64,000 bases of DNA from Parahalioglobus pacificus (GTDB lineage Bacteria; Pseudomonadota; Gammaproteobacteria; Pseudomonadales; Halieaceae), in NCBI RefSeq assembly GCF_014652275.1, contig NZ_BMYM01000002.1, forward strand, positions 744,001 through 808,000. The letters are read 5' to 3'. Positions 56,654 through 64,000 of the stretch are shown here, one piece after another; position 1 is the first letter of the stretch; every line of letters starts with the position of its first letter. The position numbers and the translations under genes were made by a program. Under the pieces are notes generated by a model, which was not told where the DNA came from, did no database searches, and saw only the letters and a program-made list of their open reading frames with translations.

Positions 56654-57907
56654 ATGCGCCGGGTCTTCGTTTATGCCCTGATTGCGCTATTACTGGGCGT
56701 GGCGGTGGTCGCCCTGATTGAAACCGACCCTGGGTATGTGCTGGTGGCTTACGGTGACCTCACCCTGGAGAGCAGCCTCTGGGTGGCACTGCTGTTGTTG
56801 TTGGTGTTCACGGTCTCGATTTACCTGATTGTGCGCACCTTTCGCCGGCTATTAGCTGGCCAGCATTCCCTGGCGGGCTGGATGATAGGGCGCAAGTCGC
56901 GCCAATCGGCGCGGCTGACCAATCGCGGGCTGATCAACTTCATCGAAGGCAATTGGCAGAAGGCCCGCCGGCAGTTGCTGCGCGGTGCCAGCCACAGTGA
57001 TGCGCCCTTGCTGAATTATCTGGTTGCTGCGCGCGCCAGTCATCGCCTGGGTGAGCAGGATAAGGTTCGCGAATACCTGGGCGCGGCGGAGGCTACCGAT
57101 TCCCAGGCCGGCATCGCCGTTGAGCTGACACAGGCGGAGATGCGTTTGGCGTCGGCCCAATATGAGCAGGCCCTGGCGACATTGGTTCGCGCCCGGCGTA
57201 ACGCTGGCCGTCATCCCTATGTTCTGGACCTGTTGTGTCAGGCCTACCAGGGTCTGGGTGACTGGGAAGAACTGGCGCAACTGTTGCCTGAACTTCACAA
57301 GTACAAAGTCTTTCCTGCGGAGACGCTTGAGTCTTTGGAACAGCAGGTACAGGTTCAGCGTCTGGAGAGCAGTGCTACCGGCGATGAACCTGCGGTTAGC
57401 TTGCAGCGCTACTGGGGCGGTCTCTCCGCTGCCCAGAAGAAACACGCAGGACTGCGCCAGCGCTACGTTGAACAGTTGGAGACCGTGGGCGCCAGTGCCG
57501 CTGCCGAGAAAGTCATTCTGCGCGGGCTAAAGCAGCAGTGGGATTCAGGCTTGGTGGCATTGTACGGTCGCTTGGAAACGGAGCACGCCGAGCGTCAGCT
57601 CGCACAAGCGGAGGCCTGGTTACCCGAGCATCCTGAAGACCCGGACTTACTGCTATGCCTGGGCCGGCTGGCTGCGCGTCAAAGTCTGTGGAGTCAGGCA
57701 CGGGATTATTTTGAACGCTCGGCCCAGCTGCGCCCCGATCAGGAGACTTATTCCGAGCTGGGTAGGCTGGTGACCGCCATGGGTGATACTCGCGCCAGCA
57801 GCGCGTACTTTAATGAAGCCCTGGCTTTGTCATCCCAAAATTTGCCGGCATTGCCGCTGCCAGAGAAACCCCTGCCAAAATCACACCGCCTCTCCAGTCA
57901 GGACTAG
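56654..57907 (+). CDS. hemY: HemY family protein
   Basis: 417 residues with two N-terminal helices (RRVFVYALIALLLGVAVVAL, SLWVALLLLLVFTVSIYLIV) and a TPR-rich C-terminal part. The HemY N-terminal domain, together with position after hemX, is diagnostic. Role proposed in heme metabolism, not proven; it is not the oxygen-dependent HemY oxidase of Gram-positives. Confidence 0.9.
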   Translation: MRRVFVYALIALLLGVAVVALIETDPGYVLVAYGDLTLESSLWVALLLLLVFTVSIYLIVRTFRRLLAGQHSLAGWMIGRKSRQSARLTNRGLINFIEGNWQKARRQLLRGASHSDAPLLNYLVAARASHRLGEQDKVREYLGAAEATDSQAGIAVELTQAEMRLASAQYEQALATLVRARRNAGRHPYVLDLLCQAYQGLGDWEELAQLLPELHKYKVFPAETLESLEQQVQVQRLESSATGDEPAVSLQRYWGGLSAAQKKHAGLRQRYVEQLETVGASAAAEKVILRGLKQQWDSGLVALYGRLETEHAERQLAQAEAWLPEHPEDPDLLLCLGRLAARQSLWSQARDYFERSAQLRPDQETYSELGRLVTAMGDTRASSAYFNEALALSSQNLPALPLPEKPLPKSHRLSSQD

Positions 57908-57916
57908 CGCGGCCGC

Positions 57917-59398
57917 TTAGTCGATACCCAAATCGTCCCAAAGCGCGTCAACGCGCGCTTTAACCTCTTCATTCATGGTGATGGGCTCGCCCCATTCGCG
58001 GGTCGTTTCACCCGGCCATTTGTTGGTCGCATCAAAGCCGACTTTTGAGCCCAGACCTGCCACGGGTGAGGCGAAGTCCAGGTAGTCGATGGGTGTATCC
58101 TCAATGAATACCGAGTCGCGCTTGGGGTCCATGCGCGTGGTCATCGCCCAGATCACGTCTTGCCAGTCGCGCGCATCGACGTCGTCATCGGTAACAACCA
58201 CAAACTTTGTGTACATGAACTGGCGCAGGAACGACCAGGTGCCCAGCATCACACGCTTGGCATGCCCCGGGTATTCCTTACGCATGGTGATTACTGCCAT
58301 GCGGTAGGAGCAGCCCTCGGGCGGTAGATAGAAATCCACAATCTCGGGAAACTGCTTCTTCAGAATCGGAACAAATACTTCGTTCAGCGCCACACCCAAT
58401 ATGGCAGGCTCATCCGGCGGTCTGCCGGTATAGGTGCTGTGATAAATGGGTGCCTCACGGCTGGTGATGGCTTCTGCAGTGAACACAGGGAAGCTCTCCA
58501 CTTCGTTGTAGTAACCGGTGTGGTCACCGAAGGGGCCCTCATCGGCCATCTCACCCGGTTCCAGATACCCCTCCAGGATGTACTCGGAGTTGGCAGGTAC
58601 CTGCAGGCCGTGGTTGCGACAGGTGTCGGTGACACACTCCGCCAATTCGGTTTTGGCGCCGCGCAGCAAGCCTGCAAATGCGTATTCGGATAGGTTGTCC
58701 GGCACCGGGGTTACCGCCCCCAGCGTGGTTGCCGGGTCTGCGCCCAGTGCAATAGCCACCGGATAGCGTTCGCCAGGGTGCTTAAGCTGCCAGTCGCGAT
58801 AGTCCAGTGCGCCCCCGCGGTGGGACAGCCAGCGCATGATGAGCTTGTTCTTGCCAATCAGCTGCATCCGGTAGATGCCCAGATTCTGCCGTTCCTTTTC
58901 CGGCCCGCGGGTAATCACCAAAGGCCAGGTCACCAGGGGGCCGGCGTCCCCGGGCCAACAGGTTTGTATTGGGAGCTGGGTAAGGTCAACGTCCTCGCCG
59001 CGCTTCACATGGAACTGGCACACGGGGTTGCGCACCACCTTGGGTCCCATATTCATCACTTGCTTGAGAATGGGGGCTTTGTCCAGTGCGTCGCGCATGC
59101 CCTTGGGGGGATCGGGTTGGCGCAGGTAAGCCAACAACTCGCCAATGTCCCGCAGCGCATCCACGCTGTCTGCTCCCATGCCCAGAGCTACCCTCTCGGG
59201 TGTCCCGAAAAGGTTGGCCAGCACCGGAACGCTGTGCCCCTTGGGGTTTTCGAAGAGCAGGGCGGGCCCGCCGGCTCGCAGCGTGCGATCGGCGATCTCC
59301 GTCATTTCGAGATTCGGATCGACTTCTGTCGTGATGCGTTTTAGCAGTCCACGCTGTTCCAGCGCATCGATGAACTCCCGCAGGTCTCTGTACTTCAC
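57917..59398 (-). CDS. ubiD: 4-hydroxy-3-polyprenylbenzoate decarboxylase UbiD
   Basis: 493 residues, prenylated-FMN-dependent decarboxylase of ubiquinone synthesis. Starts [20 protein letters not shown] and has the family pattern [40 protein letters not shown] and [20 protein letters not shown]. Length matches E. coli UbiD (497). It is convergent with hemY (10 bp gap). Confidence 0.97.
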   Translation of the reverse strand: MKYRDLREFIDALEQRGLLKRITTEVDPNLEMTEIADRTLRAGGPALLFENPKGHSVPVLANLFGTPERVALGMGADSVDALRDIGELLAYLRQPDPPKGMRDALDKAPILKQVMNMGPKVVRNPVCQFHVKRGEDVDLTQLPIQTCWPGDAGPLVTWPLVITRGPEKERQNLGIYRMQLIGKNKLIMRWLSHRGGALDYRDWQLKHPGERYPVAIALGADPATTLGAVTPVPDNLSEYAFAGLLRGAKTELAECVTDTCRNHGLQVPANSEYILEGYLEPGEMADEGPFGDHTGYYNEVESFPVFTAEAITSREAPIYHSTYTGRPPDEPAILGVALNEVFVPILKKQFPEIVDFYLPPEGCSYRMAVITMRKEYPGHAKRVMLGTWSFLRQFMYTKFVVVTDDDVDARDWQDVIWAMTTRMDPKRDSVFIEDTPIDYLDFASPVAGLGSKVGFDATNKWPGETTREWGEPITMNEEVKARVDALWDDLGID

Positions 59399-59503
59399 CG
59401 GCAGCGGCCCTGTGTGTGAAAAGCCGACACTATAACCGCTTTGCTGTTTGCGAGTGTGCTGAGGTTGGCGGGCAGCGCGCCAAATCCCTGTATAGTTGAC
59501 TTC

Positions 59504-60346
59504 ATGATTGCGCTTATCCCTATTGGTCTGGCACTGCTGGCCCTTTTCGCCTGGCTTGGCTTCCGACGTTGGCGAGATTGGTCGGTGCAGAGAAGACCCT
59601 TCCCCGAGGACTGGCTGGCACTACTGGAGCAGCGCCTACCGGTGTACCCCGCGCTTGACGCTGAACAGCAGCAGCGATTGCAGTCCATGATCAAGTTCTT
59701 CATTGATCGCAAAACCTTTTACGGCTGCGCCGGACTTGAGATTACAGACGAGATGCGGGTGATGATCGCTGCAGAGGCTTGTTTGCTGGTGCTCAATCGC
59801 GGCGGTGCCCTCTATCCGGCCTTGCAGTCTATCCTGGTCTATCCGGGCGCGTTTCGTGTAGAGCGTGAGCAGGCGCAGAGTGATGGCACCGTGTCATCAG
59901 GGCCTCATGGCCTGCTCGGTGAGTCCTGGAGTAATGGTAAGGTGATTTTATCCTGGGACGATGTGGCCAGCGGCGCTGCCGATTTCACCGATGGGCATAA
60001 CGTGGTGTTGCATGAGTTTGCTCACCAGCTGGATGCTGAGTCTGGAAGCACCAATGGTGCCCCACCGCTGAGGCGCAACAGCTACCGGACCTGGGCCACG
60101 GTTTTCAGCGAGAACTTTGAAGATCTGGAAATGCGCAGCCTGCACGGCCTCAAGACGGTGATGGACCAATATGGCGCCACCAACCCAGCAGAGTTCTTCG
60201 CAGTGGCTACCGAGACTTTTTTTGAGAAGCCGCACCAACTTCATCAGCGCAGGCCGGATCTGTATCTGGAGCTGCAAACCTACTATCAGCTGGACCCGCG
60301 CCAGTGGTGCGTTACTGAGTCCGCGCACAAGCAGTCTCAGCAGTGA
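59504..60346 (+). CDS. mtfA: Zinc-dependent peptidase MtfA
   Basis: 280 residues: N-terminal membrane helix ([20 protein letters not shown]) and zinc-peptidase domain with HEFAHQLD (His170, Glu171, His174) followed by [17 protein letters not shown] holding the third ligand. E. coli MtfA is an aminopeptidase that interacts with Mlc; a membrane-anchored form is common in gammaproteobacteria. ATG at 59504 gives the helix; the frame extends upstream without reason. Confidence 0.88.
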   Translation: MIALIPIGLALLALFAWLGFRRWRDWSVQRRPFPEDWLALLEQRLPVYPALDAEQQQRLQSMIKFFIDRKTFYGCAGLEITDEMRVMIAAEACLLVLNRGGALYPALQSILVYPGAFRVEREQAQSDGTVSSGPHGLLGESWSNGKVILSWDDVASGAADFTDGHNVVLHEFAHQLDAESGSTNGAPPLRRNSYRTWATVFSENFEDLEMRSLHGLKTVMDQYGATNPAEFFAVATETFFEKPHQLHQRRPDLYLELQTYYQLDPRQWCVTESAHKQSQQ

Positions 60347-60461
60347 ATGCGGCTTGTTCGCCTACAGCACCGCGAGGATGCTTTAGATAGCAGCGTGTCA
60401 AGAAGGTGCCTGCCAGAAAAGTACTGGGGCTCGACTGACAGAGAGTTTGGTGAGGTAGGTT

Positions 60462-60483
60462 ACGGCGGGGTTGTGCCCGCCGT
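60462..60483. other. Stem-loop between mtfA and rho
   Basis: ACGGCGGG-N6-CCCGCCGT, a perfect 8-bp stem, lies between convergent mtfA and rho. No long T-run follows on either strand, so it may stabilise or end transcripts with Rho. Confidence 0.5.
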
Positions 60484-60497
60484 TGAGTAGCGGCGCG

Positions 60498-61766
60498 TTA
60501 CTTACGCCTCATCGACAGGAAGAACTCGTCGTTGGTCTTGGTGTCCTTGAGCTTGTCGATCAGGAACTCAATGGCCGGTGTATCTTCCATACCGTGCAGC
60601 AGCTTGCGCAAAATCCACATGCGCTGCAGCTCTTCATCGCCGGTCAGTAGTTCCTCACGGCGTGTGCCAGAGGAGCGAATGTTAATGGCGGGGTAAACGC
60701 GTTTCTCGGCCACCTTGCGGTCGAGGTGCAGTTCCATATTACCGGTGCCCTTAAACTCCTCGTAGATCACCTCATCCATTTTCGAGCCGGTGTTGATCAG
60801 CGCGGTCGCGATGATGGACAGGCTGCCGCCTTCTTCAATGTTACGTGCCGCACCGAAGAAGCGCTTTGGGCGCTCCAACGCGTGGGCGTCAACACCACCG
60901 GTCAATACCTTGCCAGAGGAGGGGATCACGGTGTTGTAGGCACGCGCCAGACGCGTGATGGAGTCTAGAAGAATCACCACGTCGCGCTTGTGCTCCACCA
61001 GCCGCTTGGCTTTCTCAATCACCATGTCGGCAACCTGCACGTGGCGCGAGGGTGGCTCGTCAAAGGTTGAAGCAACAACCTCGGCCCCGCGAGCACCCAC
61101 TGATCGTTGCATTTCGGTCACTTCCTCCGGGCGTTCATCGATCAGCAATACAATGATGTAGCACTCTGGGTTGTTGCTGATGATGGCCTGGGCGATGTTC
61201 TGCATCATGATGGTCTTACCGGCCTTGGGCGGCGCCACCAGCAGGCCCCGCTGGCCCTTACCGATGGGAGCGACCAGATCGATAATACGGCCGGTCAGGT
61301 CTTCTGAGCTGCCGTTGCCTTTCTCCAGTGCCAGACGCTCGTCCGGAAACAGCGGCGTCAGGTTTTCAAACAGTATCTTGCTCTTCGAGTTCTCAGGTTT
61401 GCTGAAGTTAACCTCACCCACCTTCAACAGTGCGAAGTAACGCTCGCTGTCCTTGGGTGGTCTGATCTTGCCCGATATGGTGTCGCCGGTGCGCAGATTG
61501 AAACGGCGAATCTGGCTGGGTGACACATAGATATCGTCCGGTCCCGCCAGGTAAGAGGAGTCTGCGGAGCGCAGGAAGCCAAAGCCGTCCTGCAGGATCT
61601 CCAACACGCCATCGCCGTAGATGTCCTCGCCGCTTTTTGCGTGGCGCTTGAGGATGGCAAAGATGATGTCCTGCTTGCGCGAGCGCGCCATGTTGTCCAG
61701 GCCGATATCCTTGGCGATATCAATCAGTTCCTGAGTGGACTTAGTCTTCAGATCGGTAAGATTCAT
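60498..61766 (-). CDS. rho: Transcription termination factor Rho
   Basis: 422-residue RNA helicase. N-terminal helix-turn domain ([20 protein letters not shown]), RNA-binding primary-site region ([20 protein letters not shown]), Walker A APPKAGKT (residues 178-185, Lys184), [14 protein letters not shown] for Walker B, and the TDxKxxND region near the end. Ends [13 protein letters not shown]. Upstream trxA gene on the same strand as in most gammaproteobacteria. Confidence 0.98.
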   Translation of the reverse strand: MNLTDLKTKSTQELIDIAKDIGLDNMARSRKQDIIFAILKRHAKSGEDIYGDGVLEILQDGFGFLRSADSSYLAGPDDIYVSPSQIRRFNLRTGDTISGKIRPPKDSERYFALLKVGEVNFSKPENSKSKILFENLTPLFPDERLALEKGNGSSEDLTGRIIDLVAPIGKGQRGLLVAPPKAGKTIMMQNIAQAIISNNPECYIIVLLIDERPEEVTEMQRSVGARGAEVVASTFDEPPSRHVQVADMVIEKAKRLVEHKRDVVILLDSITRLARAYNTVIPSSGKVLTGGVDAHALERPKRFFGAARNIEEGGSLSIIATALINTGSKMDEVIYEEFKGTGNMELHLDRKVAEKRVYPAINIRSSGTRREELLTGDEELQRMWILRKLLHGMEDTPAIEFLIDKLKDTKTNDEFFLSMRRK

Positions 61767-62016
61767 AGAGGTAGAGGTTCTTCAAAGAGATGGGGGAGAG
61801 GTTTTGGAAATGCAATTATTGTGCTGCCCAGCCAGACGTGTGGCGACGTAATGAGCGCAAATGGTTTGGGGGTAGCGGTTGTTTTTATAGTCACACTGGC
61901 GTGCGACAGTCGAAATTTAGCACGGGGTCAGAAGGGCGTCTAGTGGTTTTTTGAAGCGCGCTATTAAGGCAACAGCGCGAGATGAGGCCGGCCAAAGTGG
62001 CCGGCCCGAAAGGCAA
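61767..62016. promoter_or_regulatory. trxA-rho intergenic region with strong stem-loop
   Basis: A GGCCGGCC-N5-GGCCGGCC stem-loop (61986-62006) sits 11 bp after the trxA stop on the minus strand, then about 220 bp of rho leader. The stem has no U-tract. In E. coli the rho leader is long and is used for autoregulation by Rho; this leader could be too, but I saw no diagnostic site. Confidence 0.45.
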
Positions 62017-62343
62017 TTAGATAACGCCCTGCACCCACTCTTCGAGTTGGGTTTTTGACAGCGCACCTACTTTGGTTGCTTCTGCGTTGCCACCCTTGAA
62101 GACGATCAGGGTGGGGATGCCGCGAATACCAAACTTGGGTGGAATGTCGGGATTGGCGTCAACATCGACCTTGGCAATTTTCAGCTTGCCGTCGAACTGG
62201 TCGGCCAATTCGTCCAGCACCGGTGCAATCATTTTGCAGGGGCCACACCACTCTGCCCAAAAATCTACCAGTACTGGAAGCTCTGAATTCAGTACTTCCT
62301 GATCAAACGTCGCATCGCTGACGTGTACGATCTTGTCGCTCAT
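62017..62343 (-). CDS. trxA: Thioredoxin 1
   Basis: 108-residue thioredoxin with active site WCGPCK (Cys33, Cys36), the cis-Pro motif RGIPTL and C-terminal helix LEEWVQGVI. Start ATG at 62343 ([10 protein letters not shown]) matches the family; a longer frame upstream is not supported. Reduces disulfides in the cytoplasm with NADPH and TrxB. Confidence 0.97.
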   Translation of the reverse strand: MSDKIVHVSDATFDQEVLNSELPVLVDFWAEWCGPCKMIAPVLDELADQFDGKLKIAKVDVDANPDIPPKFGIRGIPTLIVFKGGNAEATKVGALSKTQLEEWVQGVI

Positions 62344-62568
62344 TGTCTTCTCCATCGTGCGGGCGATTGGGATCGCCGGTGTAAGTGGTGGCATGTTACC
62401 ACCGGCTCTGCCGGCCTCAAGATTTGCCGCCAGAACGATTCGATATGCTCATATAGAAATTTGATCTAGGTCGGCGGTAATTTTACGGTGAACCGCCACC
62501 TTCACTGCCTGTCATACCGGGTTCTCAACTATCATGGGGCCATACCCCGCTAAAACAAGGGACTCCTG

Positions 62569-64000
62569 GTGAATAAAAAGCAAGTCATCGTGCTGGTGCT
62601 TCTGGCAGCTGCACTCTCTGGTTGGTTTTACTTCGATATTGGTAGCTACCTGCAACTGGATGTGGCCAAAGCCCAGTTGGGCGAGTGGCAGGCCTGGAAA
62701 GACGAAAACCCTGTGATAGCAGGCCTGTTGTTCTTTGCTGTCTACGTCGTGGTGACAGGGCTGTCGCTGCCAGGTGCGGCCATCATGACCCTCGCAGGTG
62801 GGGCGCTGTTTGGGTTCTGGTATGCGCTGGTCTTGGTGTCGTTCGCCAGTAGTGTGGGTGCGACCCTGGCGTTCCTGGTGTCACGTATCCTGCTCCGGGA
62901 CTGGGTGCAGGGTAAGTTTTCACGTCAGCTGCGCGCGGTAAACGAGGGTTTTGCCAAAGACGGGGCCTTTTACCTGTTCTCATTGCGGCTGGTGCCGCTG
63001 TTTCCTTTCTTCGTGATCAACTTGCTGATGGGGCTCCTGCCCATTGGCGCGGCGCGTTTTTATTGGGTGTCACAGTTGGGCATGCTGCCGGCAACCGCTG
63101 TCTATGTGAACGCCGGCACCCAGCTCGGTCAACTGGAGAGCTTGTCGGGCATTATTTCAGCACCCTTGCTGGGCTCGTTCGTGTTGCTGGCCATTTTCCC
63201 CTTCCTGGCCCGCGCCTTGCTGTCACGTATTAAGGCCCGTCGTGCCTTTGCAGGGTTCACCAAGCCCAAGCAGTTCGATACCAATATGGTAGTTATAGGC
63301 GCTGGGTCAGCCGGACTTGTCGCATCGCTGATCGCGGCCACGGTGAAGGCGAAGGTGACGCTGATTGAGCGGGACCGTATGGGCGGTGACTGCCTGAACA
63401 CCGGTTGTGTGCCCAGCAAAGCCATTATTCGCTCCGCACGTATCGCAGACTACATGCGCCGGGGCGACGAGTTCGGTCTTGCGACAGTCGAGCCGTCGGT
63501 AGATTTTCGCGCGGTGATGGAGCGGGTGCAGGGCGTGATAAAGCGTATTGAGCCGCACGACTCGGTGGAGCGCTTCACTGGTCTGGGTGTGGATTGCGTG
63601 CAGGGCGATGCCACCATCGTGTCGCCCTGGGAAGTGGAGGTGAACGGTCAACGAATCACCGCCCGAAACATTGTCATCGCCAGCGGTTCGCGCGCGCGTG
63701 TGCCGGATATTCCCGGGCTGGACACAGTGGACTACCTCACCTCGGACACCCTGTGGGACATTCGCGAAGCGCCCCGTCGCTTGCTGGTGCTGGGCGCAGG
63801 ACCCATTGGTTGTGAGCTGGCACAGGCCTTCGCCCGACTCGGCAGCAATGTCACCCTCGCTACCCACAGCAGCCGATTACAGCCGCGCGAGGACGAGGAT
63901 GTGTCATCGCTAGTGCACACAGCCTTCGAGTCACGGGGCATGACCGTGCATACAAGTTTTGAGGCCAAGGCATTCAAGCGCGACGGTGACAGGCAATACG
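62569..64000 (+). CDS. TVP38/TMEM64 domain fused to a mercuric-reductase-like flavin oxidoreductase (partial)
   Basis: At least 477 residues, with no stop before the window end. Residues about 1-230 are a DedA/TVP38-like membrane domain (LPGAAIMTLAGGALFGFWYA, SLRLVPLFPFFVINLLMGLL). From about 238 a class-I pyridine nucleotide-disulfide oxidoreductase begins (NMVVIGAGSAGLVASLIAAT), with redox motif GGDCLNTGCVPSK near residue 275 and the NAD(P) motif VLGAGPIGCELAQAF near 408. GTG start at 62569 is supported by AAGGGA 9 nt upstream. This fusion is known in marine bacteria but its substrate is not. The dimerisation domain lies outside the window. Confidence 0.88.
   Translation, partial: MNKKQVIVLVLLAAALSGWFYFDIGSYLQLDVAKAQLGEWQAWKDENPVIAGLLFFAVYVVVTGLSLPGAAIMTLAGGALFGFWYALVLVSFASSVGATLAFLVSRILLRDWVQGKFSRQLRAVNEGFAKDGAFYLFSLRLVPLFPFFVINLLMGLLPIGAARFYWVSQLGMLPATAVYVNAGTQLGQLESLSGIISAPLLGSFVLLAIFPFLARALLSRIKARRAFAGFTKPKQFDTNMVVIGAGSAGLVASLIAATVKAKVTLIERDRMGGDCLNTGCVPSKAIIRSARIADYMRRGDEFGLATVEPSVDFRAVMERVQGVIKRIEPHDSVERFTGLGVDCVQGDATIVSPWEVEVNGQRITARNIVIASGSRARVPDIPGLDTVDYLTSDTLWDIREAPRRLLVLGAGPIGCELAQAFARLGSNVTLATHSSRLQPREDEDVSSLVHTAFESRGMTVHTSFEAKAFKRDGDRQY

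Overview
The window looks like a chromosome segment of a marine, aerobic gammaproteobacterium, most likely of the OM60/NOR5 (Halieaceae) type. This is inferred from a proteorhodopsin with its retinal pathway, DUF3080, DUF484 and DUF3187 proteins, and Pseudomonas-like core gene order (lptM-lysA-dapF-DUF484-xerC; argH divergent from an AlgZ/AlgR-type pair followed by hemC-hemD-hemX-hemY; trxA-rho). No rRNA or ribosomal protein gene is present, so the placement is tentative.

Region 1 (1-16.6 kb) is accessory and visibly more AT-rich than the rest. It opens with the tail of an AbgT-type transporter and a YegP protein. A complete light-driven proton pump system follows: a green-tuned proteorhodopsin on the minus strand, and divergent to it a tightly coupled crtE-crtI-crtB-crtY-blh-idi operon that makes beta-carotene and cleaves it to retinal. 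Around 8.4-10.3 kb lies a scar of an integrated element: a secreted-protein gene truncated against a small excisionase-like gene, 11-bp-phased repeats, and a tRNA-Arg(CCG) gene. Then come a TetR regulator coupled to a membrane fatty-acid-hydroxylase/sterol-desaturase-type enzyme, a TonB-dependent receptor and a PLP-dependent sphingosine-phosphate-lyase-like enzyme. This may be a lipid uptake and breakdown island.

Region 2 (16.7-33.9 kb) is mixed. It holds a SOUL heme-binding protein, DUF2237, a coupled NTF2-like/dehydrogenase pair, three envelope lipoproteins including a phospholipase D-type enzyme, and a five-gene coupled module resembling the Lol lipoprotein machinery (periplasmic LolA-like carrier, two FtsX-type permeases, ATPase, beta-barrel). 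A GST, a cytochrome c5 and an RND multidrug efflux pair follow.

Region 3 (33.9-64 kb) is core: rep helicase, MscS channel, CBS transporter-like protein, a cytochrome P450, yifB, ubiK, a nitrogen-regulated porin-glnK-amtB operon with a recognisable NtrC site and sigma-54 promoter and a second P-II gene downstream, a HAD phosphatase, xerC, DUF484, dapF, lysA, lptM, DUF3187, argH, the two-component pair, heme genes, ubiD, mtfA, rho, trxA, and finally a TVP38-flavin reductase fusion cut by the window end.

The best candidates for new biology are the Lol-like five-gene module, the lipid island at 10.6-16.6 kb, and the element scar next to tRNA-Arg. The proteorhodopsin cassette is a known kind of system, with a divergent layout and an unusual CrtE active-site motif.
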